Positions 1 to 8,725 of a stretch of DNA of 39,089 nt are shown here, piece after piece. The translations under genes and the position numbers were made by a program. The stretch comes from Hyphomonadaceae bacterium (GTDB taxonomy: Bacteria > Pseudomonadota > Alphaproteobacteria > Caulobacterales > Aquidulcibacteraceae). The notes beneath the pieces were generated by a model. The model saw only the letters and a list, made by a program, of their open reading frames with translations, was not told the DNA's origin and searched no databases. The stretch covers positions 1-39,089 of the forward strand of contig JALHOC010000018.1 of assembly GCA_022843225.1 (NCBI GenBank), read 5' to 3'. The stretch's first letter is position 1, and every line of letters starts with the position of its first letter.

Positions 1-1439
1 TGCTGATCGCTGATGCGCGCGAGCGGCGAAAGCATCTCCACCGCGCGATAGCCGCGATTGGTGATGTAGGTCTCGATAAAGGGCGTAGCCAAGGGATAGT
101 CTTGCGGGCGCATGTCGGACGCCGGATCGGTCGAGGACCAGGGCGCGCCATTGGTGCTGTAAAGCCAGCCCGAGCGCGGCGCGGCCAGGACCGGCGCGTC
201 CAGCCAATCGCCTTGCGCCCATAGCGTCTCGGATGTGTCGCCAGCGACGCACCCGGCCCAATCGTGACCTTCGGCGCGGCGCGGCAGATTCGCGTTGTAA
301 TGGTAGGCGATCTGGCCGCTTGCGTCGCCATAAATGAAATTGAACGAGGGGATGGCGCGCATCGCCATGGCTTCGCGCCACTGATCGTAGTTTTGCGCGA
401 GGCCCATGCGATAGAATTGCTCCAGCGCGCGAATTTCGCCCGCGCCGGCATAACGCACGGCCACCCAACCATCGGCGGTCTCGAACGCAGGCCCGTGCAC
501 GGTGAAGCGCAAGGTACGCGGCACGGGGATCACGATCGGCCCCATTTTTACGCCGAGCCAAATCGTGCGTGTCTCGAAGCGCCGCCATGCGCCGTCGAAG
601 AAGTACCGACCGCGATGCGCCTCGTCCGTGGTGAGGCGATAGATATCGGCGAGATCAGGCAGGTTTACGGTAGCGGCAAAGCCAAGGCGTCCATTCGTTC
701 CCAACACCGGAAAGGGCGTGCCGGGAAACAGCCCGCCATGCATACGCCAGCCTGCATCGGAGGAAACGCCCGCCTCGTACCAGGCGACCGGCCCGGCCCA
801 GGGTTGATGCGAATTGACGATCAGGCGGGTGTGGCCGTCCGAAGAGCGCGCCGGCGAAACCGCGAATGCGTTCGAGCCGGTGTCGATGGATTCCGCACTC
901 GCTTCGCGCACGACGCAGGGGCGGCCATCCTTCTCGACTACTTGGCCGAGCACGCGCTCAAAGCCCCAGAAGAGCGGTAAGGTCAGCGCAGAGCCTGCCG
1001 CGACATCGCGGCCCGTGACGTTGCGCGCGCCCGACAGCACTTCATCAGGGTGCTCGGCGGCGTAGGCGTTCAGGCCGGCGGCGTAGGCTTCCAGGATGTG
1101 GCGGAACGCTGGCGAGAGGTCGCGCTCATAACCCGCGGCGACGCTCTCGCGCACGCCGAGCAGATGCCAGAGAAAATCCGAGCGTGCGCCGTCCTCGCCC
1201 AGATGGGCGCCGAGCTTGCCGCGCGCTGCGAGGACAACCAACTGCAGCGTCTCGAAATTGTCTTCCGCGTGCGCATAGCCGATCCCGTACGCGGCTTCCG
1301 CGTCATCGCGGCCATGGACGGTGGGAATCCCATACGCGTCCCGCGTGATCGTTGGGTTGTATGGACGCGTTGGCGCGGCTGGCGCTTGCGTGCAGGCCGC
1401 CAGCGCGAGCGCGGCGCAGAGCGCGATAAGCTTGTTCAT
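1..1439 (-). CDS. Penicillin acylase family lipoprotein (N-acyl amide hydrolase), 3' end cut by the window
   Basis: This frame stays open from an ATG at 1439 to the left edge, so the C-terminus is missing. The N-terminus is a lipoprotein signal (MNKLIALCAALALAAC, lipobox LAAC). After it comes the family opening, TRDAYGIPTVHGRDDAEAA then YGIGYAHAEDNFETLQ, which matches the start of the alpha subunit in penicillin/acyl-homoserine-lactone acylases. Further on, GSNAFAVSPARSS contains the Gly-Ser-Asn at which these Ntn hydrolases cleave themselves; the Ser becomes the catalytic N-terminal residue of the beta subunit. Family members hydrolyse the amide bond of acylated small molecules such as beta-lactams, acyl-homoserine lactones or acylated peptides, normally in the periplasm. 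The substrate cannot be told from sequence. The gene diverges from the polyamine cluster, and nothing links the two functionally. Confidence 0.85.
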   Translation of the reverse strand, partial: MNKLIALCAALALAACTQAPAAPTRPYNPTITRDAYGIPTVHGRDDAEAAYGIGYAHAEDNFETLQLVVLAARGKLGAHLGEDGARSDFLWHLLGVRESVAAGYERDLSPAFRHILEAYAAGLNAYAAEHPDEVLSGARNVTGRDVAAGSALTLPLFWGFERVLGQVVEKDGRPCVVREASAESIDTGSNAFAVSPARSSDGHTRLIVNSHQPWAGPVAWYEAGVSSDAGWRMHGGLFPGTPFPVLGTNGRLGFAATVNLPDLADIYRLTTDEAHRGRYFFDGAWRRFETRTIWLGVKMGPIVIPVPRTLRFTVHGPAFETADGWVAVRYAGAGEIRALEQFYRMGLAQNYDQWREAMAMRAIPSFNFIYGDASGQIAYHYNANLPRRAEGHDWAGCVAGDTSETLWAQGDWLDAPVLAAPRSGWLYSTNGAPWSSTDPASDMRPQDYPLATPFIETYITNRGYRAVEMLSPLARISDQ

Positions 1440-1695
1440 ATGTCCCCCAACTGGGCGCTTGTCGCTTATGTGTGCTGGGGTGCGCAAGCGGACAAAGAGG
1501 CGCGCTTGCGGAACAGACGTGGACATTGCCGTGAGGGGTGTCGGCGGTTCATACTGACGCGATGATCGATAGAGTTCGTCATTCCGGGGCCGCCGAAGGC
1601 GGAGCCCGGAAGCCAGGGGATCACGGAACGCGGTGCGTTTGCTCCTGGGTTCCGGATCGCGCTGCGCGCGTCCGGAATGACGAAAGTGGGAAACG
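1440..1695. promoter_or_regulatory. Divergent intergenic region between the acylase and the aminotransferase
   Basis: This 256-base gap separates two divergent genes and should hold both promoters. An 8-bp inverted repeat (CGCAAGCG 1483-1490, CGCTTGCG 1503-1510, 12-nt spacer) lies upstream of the acylase start and could be an operator or a short hairpin. The second half is taken up by the long hairpin repeat at 1575-1684. I could not place confident -35/-10 boxes. Confidence 0.4.
1575..1684. repeat. Palindromic dispersed-type repeat (GTCATTCCGG...CCGGAATGAC hairpin)
   Basis: Perfect 13-bp inverted arms, TTCGTCATTCCGG (1575-1587) and CCGGAATGACGAA (1672-1684), bracket about 84 bases. An inner imperfect pair is also visible: CCCGGAAGCCAGG near 1605-1617 against CCTGGGTTCCGGA near 1644-1656. 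The whole unit can fold into one long hairpin. Repeats with such GTCATTCC ends are common as multicopy intergenic elements in alphaproteobacteria. It ends only 11 bases before the aminotransferase ATG, so any transcript starting upstream would carry it in the 5' leader. Confidence 0.7.
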
Positions 1696-3039
1696 ATGAA
1701 AAACCTCGCCCCCCTCATAGCCCGCGAAACCGAAGCCTTCATCGCCGCGCATCCGAAAAGCGCGGCGCAGGCTGGGAAGCTGGCGCAGCACTGGCTCAGT
1801 GGCGCACCGATGCATTGGATGCGCGATTGGGCGACGCCGTTTCCGATCGTGGTCGAGGACGCCGAGGGCGCGACGCTCACCGACATCGACGACAACACCT
1901 ACGATGATTTCTGTCTCGGCGACACGCCGGGCATGTTTGGCCACGCATTGCAGCCGGTCGCGCGCGCGGTGGCCGAGCAGGCGCGCAGGGGCGCTACGTT
2001 CATGCTGCCGACGGAGATCGCGGCAGAGGTTGGCGCGCTGCTGGCCGAGCGGTTCGGGCTTCCGTTCTGGCAAGCAACGCTTTCGGCGTCCGACGCTAAT
2101 CGCGCGCTGATCCGCTGGGCGCGCGCGGTCACGGGCAAGCATGTGATCGTGGTGTTCGACGGCTGCTATCACGGCATGGTCGAGGATTGCTTCGTTGAGC
2201 TGCGCCACGGCCGCACGCGCCCCGACGTCGGCCTCGTCGGTCAAGTGTTCGACATGACGCGTACCACGCGCGCGGTTCCGTGGAACGATCTCGGCGCACT
2301 GGAGGCGGCATTGGCCCAGGGCGATGTCGCCGCGGTGCTGTGCGAACCGGCAATGACCAATTGCGGCATGATCCTGCCGGAAGAGAACTTCCATAAACGC
2401 CTGCACGCGATGACCAAGAAGGCCGGCGCGCTGCTGATCATCGATGAAACCCATACGCTGTCGACCGGGCCTGGCGGCGCGACCAAGGCCTGGGGGCTCG
2501 AGCCGGATGCGCTGTGCATCGGCAAGGCGATCGCGGGTGGTTTTCCCGCGGCGATCTGGGGTGTCAGCGCCGATTTCGCGAGCCGCATTGCCGCCGTACC
2601 AACGGGCCAGGGCCGCTCGGGCATCGGCACCACGCTCGCCGGCAATGCGACCGGGCTGGCCGCGATCGCGGCGACCTTGCGGGAGGTCGCGACCGATGAA
2701 GCCTATGCCGCGATGTTGGCCGGCACGGACTATCTCGTGTCTCGGCTTAGTGCGTTGATCGCGGCACAGACGCCGCCCTGGTGCGTGGTGCATGTCGGCG
2801 CGCGCGCCGAGATCGTGTTCGCGCCAGCGCCGCCGAAGAACGCCGCCGACATGCGCGCGGCGTTGGCGCAGCGCGACCTCAATCACGCGATCCATCTCTA
2901 TCTGATCAATCGCGGCATTCTGATCGCGCCGTTCCATATGATGATGTTGGTCTCGCCCGTAACGACAAAGGCGCAGACAGATCGGCTGGTCGCGACTATC
3001 GAGGCGTTCTCGGCGGAAGTGGCCAGGGCGGAGAACTAA
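1696..3039 (+). CDS. Class III PLP-dependent aminotransferase (glutamate-1-semialdehyde aminomutase-like)
   Basis: A 447-aa fold-type I aminotransferase, normal length for class III. LLIIDETHT (residues 247-254) carries the Asp that contacts the PLP ring nitrogen (D250). CIGKAIAGGFPAA (274-286) carries the Schiff-base lysine K277. SASDAN (130-135) sits where class III enzymes have the SGTEAN cofactor-phosphate loop. The sequence resembles glutamate-1-semialdehyde aminomutase-like transaminases more than SpuC. However, it opens a polyamine gene cluster with a gamma-glutamylpolyamine ligase 46 bases downstream, so I infer an amino-group transfer on a polyamine-derived or omega-amino acid substrate and not a role in haem synthesis. 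The start is the ATG at 1696; its ribosome site is weak (GTGGG) and lies next to the upstream hairpin repeat. Confidence 0.85.
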   Translation: MKNLAPLIARETEAFIAAHPKSAAQAGKLAQHWLSGAPMHWMRDWATPFPIVVEDAEGATLTDIDDNTYDDFCLGDTPGMFGHALQPVARAVAEQARRGATFMLPTEIAAEVGALLAERFGLPFWQATLSASDANRALIRWARAVTGKHVIVVFDGCYHGMVEDCFVELRHGRTRPDVGLVGQVFDMTRTTRAVPWNDLGALEAALAQGDVAAVLCEPAMTNCGMILPEENFHKRLHAMTKKAGALLIIDETHTLSTGPGGATKAWGLEPDALCIGKAIAGGFPAAIWGVSADFASRIAAVPTGQGRSGIGTTLAGNATGLAAIAATLREVATDEAYAAMLAGTDYLVSRLSALIAAQTPPWCVVHVGARAEIVFAPAPPKNAADMRAALAQRDLNHAIHLYLINRGILIAPFHMMMLVSPVTTKAQTDRLVATIEAFSAEVARAEN

Positions 3040-3085
3040 CCCGAGTGGTGTTGCGCATCGGCTTACAGCCAGTCCATAAGAGCGC

Positions 3086-4462
3086 ATGACCATTGCCGAC
3101 GCCAAAGAGTGCAAAGCGTTCCTCGACGCCAACCCGCACATCAGTTTCTTCGAAATCCTGTTCACCAACATGGCCGGCGTGCCGCGCGGCAAACGCTTGC
3201 GCCGGCACGAGATCTTGGCTGTGTATGAGCAGGGGCGTTTCCTGCCGGGGTCGATCTTGGTTAACGACATCACCGGGCAGGATGTCGAAGCCACAGGGCT
3301 CGTGTGGGAGGATGGCGACGCTGACCGGATCGCCAAGCCGATCGCGGGGCGGCTGACGCCCGCGCCTTGGCTTGGGCCTGACGTCGCGCAAATCCCGCTG
3401 TCCATGTATGAATTGAACGGCGCGCCGAACGATATCGACCCACGCCACGTTCTGCAGAAGGTGATCGATCGCTTCACCGCCGATGGGCTCGTGCCGGTAG
3501 TGGCGTGCGAGCTTGAATATTATCTAGTGGACGCCCGCCGCACCCGTGCCGGCGGCGTGCAATTGCCCCGTTCGCCGCTCACCGGGGATCGCGCCACGCA
3601 ACATCAAGTCTACGGCTTGCGCGAAGTCGAGGAGGCGAGTCTTTTCCTGCGTGACCTTTGGGCGGCGGCGGACGCGATCAACATTCCGCTTGAGGGCGCG
3701 ATCAGCGAGTACGCGCCGGGGCAACTCGAGCTCACCTTGAAGCACCATGCCGATGCGATGCGCGCCGCCGACGATGCTGTGCTCTACAAGCGCACGGCCA
3801 AGGGGGTTGCGCTAAAGCATGGCTGCGAAGCGACCTTTATGGCGAAACCCTTCGCCGATCGCGCCGGCTCGGGCATGCATCTGCATGTCAGCGTCAACGA
3901 TACGAAGGGCAAGAACATCATGGCCGCCGATGCGCCGGAGGGGTCGCCCGCCGTGCGGCATGCGATTGGCGGGATGAAAGCGCTTTTGGCGGACTCGATG
4001 GCGATCTATGCGCCGAACGCCAATTCCTATCGCCGTTTTCGCGCCAACTCGTATGCGCCGGTGGCGCCGACCTGGGGCGTCAACAACCGCACGGTGTCAT
4101 TTCGTGTGCCGGCGGGCGCGCCGCATACCCGGCATATCGAGCATCGCGTGGCGGGCGCGGACGCCCACCCGACGCTCGCACTCGCAGCATTGCTTGCTGC
4201 GGTGCATCATGGGCTGACCCACAAGATCGACCCAGGCGCCGCTATCGTTGGCGACGGCTACGCCCAAGCGGCGGCGTCAGGCGAGAAAATCCCGGTCAAT
4301 TGGTTCGCGGCGGTGGATCGCTTCGCGGACTCGACGCTGTTGCAAGAATACCTGGGTGAGCGTTTTGTGCGCATGTACGCTGCCGTAAAGCGCACGGAAC
4401 AAGAACGCTTCAATTCAGTGATCTCGGATGTTGATTATGACTGGTATTTGCGTGCTTGTTAG
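3086..4462 (+). CDS. Glutamine synthetase family protein, probable gamma-glutamylpolyamine synthetase (first copy)
   Basis: 458 aa, the size of PuuA-type enzymes, which ligate glutamate to putrescine or another amine using ATP. Glutamine-synthetase landmarks are in order: ELEYYL (metal-binding Glu), EYAPGQLEL, ATFMAKPF, GSGMHLHVS (ATP/metal His), NSYRRF, and an Arg-rich FRVPAGAP segment near the glutamate site. The C-terminal adenylylation loop of true GlnA is absent, as expected for the PuuA/GlnA3-like group. It lies between an aminotransferase and a polyamine importer, which fits cytoplasmic gamma-glutamylation of imported amines. A second paralogue is at 11866. The two differ enough (ELEYYL versus ELEFYL, different N-termini) to suggest different amines, but that is inference. 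Confidence 0.85.
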   Translation: MTIADAKECKAFLDANPHISFFEILFTNMAGVPRGKRLRRHEILAVYEQGRFLPGSILVNDITGQDVEATGLVWEDGDADRIAKPIAGRLTPAPWLGPDVAQIPLSMYELNGAPNDIDPRHVLQKVIDRFTADGLVPVVACELEYYLVDARRTRAGGVQLPRSPLTGDRATQHQVYGLREVEEASLFLRDLWAAADAINIPLEGAISEYAPGQLELTLKHHADAMRAADDAVLYKRTAKGVALKHGCEATFMAKPFADRAGSGMHLHVSVNDTKGKNIMAADAPEGSPAVRHAIGGMKALLADSMAIYAPNANSYRRFRANSYAPVAPTWGVNNRTVSFRVPAGAPHTRHIEHRVAGADAHPTLALAALLAAVHHGLTHKIDPGAAIVGDGYAQAAASGEKIPVNWFAAVDRFADSTLLQEYLGERFVRMYAAVKRTEQERFNSVISDVDYDWYLRAC

Positions 4463-4496
4463 GCGCCAATAGGCTGACCAAGGGAAGGTGGACCAT

Positions 4497-5600
4497 ATGA
4501 AGGGCAAGTTGATTAGGGGCGCTTCGCGCCGCTCCATCCTGCAGCAATTCGGCGCTGCGGCTGTCGGTATTTCGTTCGCGGGCGGGTTGTCCGCATGCGG
4601 CGGCAGGGGCAGTGAGCGCGTCGTCAACTTCTACAATTGGGACACCTATATCGGCCCCACGACTCTGGATGACTTCCAGGCCGCCACCGGCGCGCGCGTC
4701 GAGATGAGCCTGTTCGCCACCAATGACGAATTGTTCGCGCGCCTGCGCGCCGGCAATCCCGGCTTCGACGTCATCGTGCCGTCGAACGAGTTCGTCACCC
4801 GTATGAGCCAGGCGCAGATGATCCAGGAGCTGGATCGCTCAAAGATCCCGAATTTCGCGAACCTCTTGCCGGAATTCCAGGACGCCGCTTTCGACCCAGG
4901 CCGGCGCTATTCCGTGCCCTATACTTGGCTCGTGCTGGGCATTGGCTACAACAAGGCAGCGTGTGCGGCGAAGGGCGTGCCGGTGCCGAATTCGTGGCGC
5001 TATCTGTTCGACAGCCCCACCTTCACGCAACGCATCGCGCTGCTCTCGGAATCGGCTGATTTGATCAGGCTGTGCGCGAAGTATCAGGGCATTTCGCTCA
5101 ACGGCATCCCTGATGCGAATCTGACGTCGATCGAGCAAATGCTCATTCGTCAAAAGCCGCACATCAAGGCGTTCCACGAAGACGACGGGCAAGATTTGTT
5201 GGCCTCTGGCGAGATCGACATCGTGCTCGAATACAATGGCGACATGGCGCAATTGATCGCCGGCGATGGCGGCGACCAATTCGGCTTTGTGGTGCCGCAA
5301 GAGGGCACGCTGATCAATTCGGATTGCCTGTGCATCCCGACCGGCGCGCCGCATGTTGATGACGCGCATGCGTTCATCAATTATCTGCTCGACGCTGAAG
5401 CGGGCCAGAAGATCACCGAGGAAATCCAGTATCCGACGCCCAATGCGGCGGTCGCGGATCTCATGGGCGACGCCTACAAGACCAACCCCGTGATCTTCCC
5501 ACCGGCCGACCTGATGGCGAAGAGCGAATATGGCGCGTTTGAGGGCGATGAGCGCTCGCGCCTCTACGAGGAAATCTTCACACGCATCAACGCTGCGTGA
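4497..5600 (+). CDS. potF: Putrescine/spermidine-binding protein of an ABC importer (PotF-like, Tat lipoprotein)
   Basis: A periplasmic solute-binding protein of 367 aa that begins its mature domain with VVNFYNWDTYIGPTTLDDF, the typical opening of PotD/PotF-type polyamine-binding proteins (FYNW-x-Y). The signal region has a twin-arginine motif (RRSIL, residues 11-15), a hydrophobic stretch and a lipobox LSAC with C34, so it is probably a Tat-exported lipoprotein tethered in the periplasm. I prefer the ATG at 4497 over an in-frame GTG at 4488, because the ribosome site AGGGAAGGTGG (4481-4491) overlaps the GTG and is correctly spaced from the ATG. Permease and ATPase genes follow. Putrescine versus spermidine preference cannot be fixed by eye. 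Confidence 0.9.
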   Translation: MKGKLIRGASRRSILQQFGAAAVGISFAGGLSACGGRGSERVVNFYNWDTYIGPTTLDDFQAATGARVEMSLFATNDELFARLRAGNPGFDVIVPSNEFVTRMSQAQMIQELDRSKIPNFANLLPEFQDAAFDPGRRYSVPYTWLVLGIGYNKAACAAKGVPVPNSWRYLFDSPTFTQRIALLSESADLIRLCAKYQGISLNGIPDANLTSIEQMLIRQKPHIKAFHEDDGQDLLASGEIDIVLEYNGDMAQLIAGDGGDQFGFVVPQEGTLINSDCLCIPTGAPHVDDAHAFINYLLDAEAGQKITEEIQYPTPNAAVADLMGDAYKTNPVIFPPADLMAKSEYGAFEGDERSRLYEEIFTRINAA

Positions 5601-5631
5601 TGACGAAGTGGCGGTCTTTCCCTTTGACCAA

Positions 5632-5654
5632 CTCCCCCTCGATGAGAGGGGGAG
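5632..5654. repeat. Short perfect hairpin between potF and potH
   Basis: CTCCCCCTC (5632-5640), loop GATGA, GAGGGGGAG (5646-5654): a perfect 9-bp stem. It starts about 32 bases after the potF stop. A G-rich run follows and not a T-run, so it is not a classic Rho-independent terminator. It could stabilise the potF mRNA end, which would suit a binding protein needed in excess over its permease, or it may simply be a REP-like repeat. Confidence 0.55.
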
Positions 5655-5682
5655 GGGGCGGGGGGCGGAGTAACGCCGAACG

Positions 5683-5742
5683 GCACCGCACAAACATCTT
5701 CACAGCCGTGAAGCCGCCGCTCTCTCCTTCGGGGAGCGGTGC
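5683..5742. repeat. Second inverted repeat in the potF-potH spacer
   Basis: GCACCGC (5683-5689) and GCGGTGC (5736-5742) are inverted copies. Between them lies a smaller CTCC-TTCGG-GGAG hairpin near 5724-5736. Together with the 5632-5654 stem this fills the 170-base spacer with secondary structure. I see no gene in the spacer. Confidence 0.35.
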
Positions 5743-5770
5743 AAGCTGTGCGTCAGGGGGGCGCTGAGCG

Positions 5771-6679
5771 ATGGAACAATCCTGGCGTCAGGCGAAGACG
5801 GCGTTCGCGGCGATTGCCGTGCCGCCGCTCGTCTGGCTGCTTCTGTTCTTCCTCGTGCCGCTGGCTGTGATCTGGGCGTATTCGTTCGGCGAGAACGTCG
5901 GGCCAGTCACGATCGACCTCACCGGCACGTTTGCGAACTATATGCGGGCGCTTGAACCGCTCTATCTGCAAATTTTCTGGAAGAGCATCATCATCGCCGG
6001 GCTGACGACGCTCTTGTGCCTCATTATCGGCTTTCCAGTCGCGCTGGCCATTGCCTTCGCAAGCCCACGCATGAAGGCGTGGCTGCTTTTGCTGATCATG
6101 CTGCCGTTCTGGACCAATCTTCTGATACGGACGTTCGCACTGATCGCGGTGCTGCGCGAAAACGGCTACATAAATTTCACGCTTGAATGGCTGTGGAACA
6201 ATGCCAGCGGGCTGATGACGTTGTTGGGGCTGCAGCCGCTAGGCGAGTTCGAGCCGCTGACGCTGCTCTACAACAATTTCGCGGTCGTTGTCGGCCTCGT
6301 CTATGTGCATTTGCCGTTCATGGTGCTGCCGCTCTATTCGGCGCTCGACCGTATGGATCGGTCGCTGATGGAGGCGAGTCTCGATCTCGGCGCTGGGCAT
6401 ATGCGCACGATCCTGTTGGTGGTGGTGCCGCTTGCCGCCCCCGGCATCGCCTCAGGGGTGCTAATCACGTTCATCCCCGCGCTCGGCGCTTACCTTACGC
6501 CTGATCTCCTGGGCGGCACCGACAGCCAAATGATCGCCAATGTGATCGAGCGCCAGTTCAAGCGCGCCAATGATTGGCCGTTTGGCGCGGCGTTGTCGTT
6601 CTTGCTCATGTACCTCACCTTCATCGCCATCGCGGTACAGGCGTTGGTGCAGCGGCGCGGCGAGCGGAGGGGGACATGA
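5771..6679 (+). CDS. potH: Polyamine ABC transporter permease, PotH type
   Basis: A 302-aa inner-membrane protein with about six hydrophobic segments. The first, roughly residues 15-38, includes LVWLLLFFLVPLAVIWAYS. The EAA loop that contacts the ATPase is visible as MEASLDLGAGHMRTILLVVVPLAAPG. It forms the translocation channel together with PotI. It starts after the hairpin-filled 170-base spacer behind potF and overlaps the next permease by 4 bases (ATGA at 6676-6679), a sign of translational coupling. PotB and PotH are hard to separate by eye; I chose PotH because the ATPase is PotG-like and the neighbours handle putrescine. Confidence 0.9.
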   Translation: MEQSWRQAKTAFAAIAVPPLVWLLLFFLVPLAVIWAYSFGENVGPVTIDLTGTFANYMRALEPLYLQIFWKSIIIAGLTTLLCLIIGFPVALAIAFASPRMKAWLLLLIMLPFWTNLLIRTFALIAVLRENGYINFTLEWLWNNASGLMTLLGLQPLGEFEPLTLLYNNFAVVVGLVYVHLPFMVLPLYSALDRMDRSLMEASLDLGAGHMRTILLVVVPLAAPGIASGVLITFIPALGAYLTPDLLGGTDSQMIANVIERQFKRANDWPFGAALSFLLMYLTFIAIAVQALVQRRGERRGT

Positions 6680-7536
6680 ACACGGCTGCTCGCGCACGCG
6701 AACGCAAGGAAAAGCCCGGACCGCTGGAATATATGCGGCAATGGCCGTTGCGCGTGACCGTGATCGCGACTCTGGTGTTTCTCTATTTGCCGCTGATCAC
6801 GTTGATGGTGTTTTCCTTCAATGACAGCCGCCGCAACATCGTCTGGCAGGGCTTCACGTTCAAATACTACGAGAAGGCCTTCAACAACGCCTCTTTGATG
6901 GAGGCCTTCGGTAATTCCCTAACCATCGCCTTCGTGTGCACGATTTTGTCGGTGATCTTGGGGGCGCTGACGGCGGTGATGCTGTGGCGGTTCCGTTTCC
7001 CCGGCAAAACCGTGGTCGAAGGCGGCATGGCGTTGCCGATCGTGGTGCCGGAAATCTGTATGGGCGTGGCTATGCTGGTGTTCTTCGCGCGCGTGATGCC
7101 GTGGCCGCAGGGGATGCCCTGGCCGTTCAACCTCGGCGCCATCATCATCGCGCACACTTCGTTCGCGTTCCCGTTCGTGGCCACGGTGGTGCGTGCACGG
7201 CTTGCCTCGTTCAACCGAGAACTGGAGGAGGCGGCCAAGGATCTTGGCGCAAGCGAATGGCGCACCTTCTGGGACGTGCTGGTGCCGCACATGCAGCCCG
7301 GCCTGATCGCGGGCGCGCTGCTGGCGTTCACGCTGAGCCTGGACGACTTCGTGATCACCTTCTTCACGGCTGGGCCGGACACGATCACGTTCCCGGTGAA
7401 GGTCTATTCGATGCTGCGGTTCTCGGTGACGCCGGAGGTGAACGCGGCCTCGACGGTTCTCATCGTGCTGACGGTTGCCCTGACGGCAATCGGCCTCCAT
7501 TTGCAAAATCGTAACGAGCAGAAAGCGAAAGCGTGA
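6676..7536 (+). CDS. potI: Polyamine ABC transporter permease, PotI type
   Basis: 286 aa with six predicted membrane segments. It has the short N-terminal cytoplasmic part and the EAAKDLGASEWRTFWDVLVP loop (EAA motif) of the second permease in polyamine importers. SLDDFVITFFTAGP in the last third is strongly conserved in PotC/PotI. The ATG at 6676 is chosen because it has the ribosome site GGAGGGG just upstream and makes the ATGA overlap with potH; a longer open frame from 6574 would run deep inside potH. It pairs with PotH in the membrane. The ATPase gene starts 4 bases after its stop. Confidence 0.92.
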   Translation: MNTAARARERKEKPGPLEYMRQWPLRVTVIATLVFLYLPLITLMVFSFNDSRRNIVWQGFTFKYYEKAFNNASLMEAFGNSLTIAFVCTILSVILGALTAVMLWRFRFPGKTVVEGGMALPIVVPEICMGVAMLVFFARVMPWPQGMPWPFNLGAIIIAHTSFAFPFVATVVRARLASFNRELEEAAKDLGASEWRTFWDVLVPHMQPGLIAGALLAFTLSLDDFVITFFTAGPDTITFPVKVYSMLRFSVTPEVNAASTVLIVLTVALTAIGLHLQNRNEQKAKA

Positions 7537-7540
7537 CCGC

Positions 7541-8725
7541 ATGACTGACGCCGCGCCTGCAACGCCTTCGAATGCGCCCGCGCCCAAAGCGCAGCCGCAC
7601 GTGAAGGACAACGCAATCATCCGCTTCGAGAACATCACCAAGCGCTTCGGCAAGGTGGTGGCGGTCGATAATGTGAATCTCGAAATTCGCGAGGGCGAGT
7701 TTTTTGCGCTGCTCGGCCCATCCGGCTGCGGCAAGACAACATTGCTGCGCATGCTGGCGGGCTTCGAGACGCCGAGCGAAGGCCGCGTGCTGATCGACGG
7801 GAAGGATGTGGCGCCGCTCCCGCCGAACAAGCGGCCCGTGAATATGGTGTTTCAGTCCTACGCCGTGTTTCCGCATATGAAGGTCGCCGACAATGTAGGC
7901 TATGGCCTCAAGATGGATGGCGTTGACGGCGGCGAAACCAAGCGCCGCGTTGAGGAAGCGCTTGATCTGGTCAAGCTCGGCGGCTTTGGCGACCGTATGC
8001 CCGATCAACTTTCCGGCGGCCAACGCCAGCGCGTGGCGCTTGCGCGCGCTTTGGTGAAACGCCCGCGGGTTTTGCTGTTAGACGAGCCGCTCTCTGCGCT
8101 CGACGCCAAATTGCGCGACCAGATGCGTTCAGAGCTCACCTCTTTGCAGGAGAAGGTCGGCATCACCTTCATCATGGTGACCCACGATCAAGACGAAGCC
8201 CTCGCGATCGCCACGCGCTGCGCGGTGATGAACCGGGGCTTGCTGACGCAAGTGGCGACGCCGTCTGACCTCTACGAATTTCCGAACTCGCGCTTTGTCG
8301 CGGACTTCGTCGGCTCGGTGAACATGTTTGAGGGCGTGCTCGACAAGGACGAGCAAGATCACGCTATCGTGCGCGCGCCAGAACTGGCCGCGCCTGTCTA
8401 TCTCGACCACGGGGTCACCGGCGCCAAGGGCTCGACGGTGTGGGTAGCGCTGCGCCCCGAAAAGATCGAGATGCACAAGCGCGCCGAAGGTCAGGCTGCG
8501 ATGAAGATGGAAGACGCGCCGGAGGGCGCCAATGTCGTGCCCGGCATTATTCGCGACATCGTCTATCTGGGCAGTGAGACGATCTTCGAGGTCGAGCTTG
8601 ATGGCGGGCGCCGGGTGAAGACGTTTCGCTCCAACCTCACCCGCTATGACCAGGAGGACTTTACCTGGGACGAGCCGGTGTGGCTGGCTTGGCACGCGTG
8701 CTCGCCTGCGGTGTTGCTGTCCTAA
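7541..8725 (+). CDS. potG: Polyamine ABC transporter ATP-binding protein, PotG type
   Basis: 394 aa. Residues from about 25 form the nucleotide-binding domain: Walker A GPSGCGKTT (about 59-67), Q-loop in VFQSYAVFPH, ABC signature LSGGQRQRVALARAL, Walker B VLLLDEPLSALD, and the switch His in MVTHDQDEA. The last third is a TOBE-like regulatory domain beginning around FVGSVNMFEG, a string shared with PotG. It powers uptake through PotHI. Its TAA stop overlaps the ATG of puuD (8723-8727, TAATG), so import and hydrolysis of gamma-glutamyl intermediates are translationally linked. Confidence 0.93.
   Translation: MTDAAPATPSNAPAPKAQPHVKDNAIIRFENITKRFGKVVAVDNVNLEIREGEFFALLGPSGCGKTTLLRMLAGFETPSEGRVLIDGKDVAPLPPNKRPVNMVFQSYAVFPHMKVADNVGYGLKMDGVDGGETKRRVEEALDLVKLGGFGDRMPDQLSGGQRQRVALARALVKRPRVLLLDEPLSALDAKLRDQMRSELTSLQEKVGITFIMVTHDQDEALAIATRCAVMNRGLLTQVATPSDLYEFPNSRFVADFVGSVNMFEGVLDKDEQDHAIVRAPELAAPVYLDHGVTGAKGSTVWVALRPEKIEMHKRAEGQAAMKMEDAPEGANVVPGIIRDIVYLGSETIFEVELDGGRRVKTFRSNLTRYDQEDFTWDEPVWLAWHACSPAVLLS

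Noticed and set aside
264-980. Plus-strand open frame of 238 codons at the left end
   Set aside because: It is antisense to the acylase gene, whose frame carries clear family motifs and a lipoprotein signal; the plus-strand translation has no recognisable features and is a shadow of GC-rich coding DNA.
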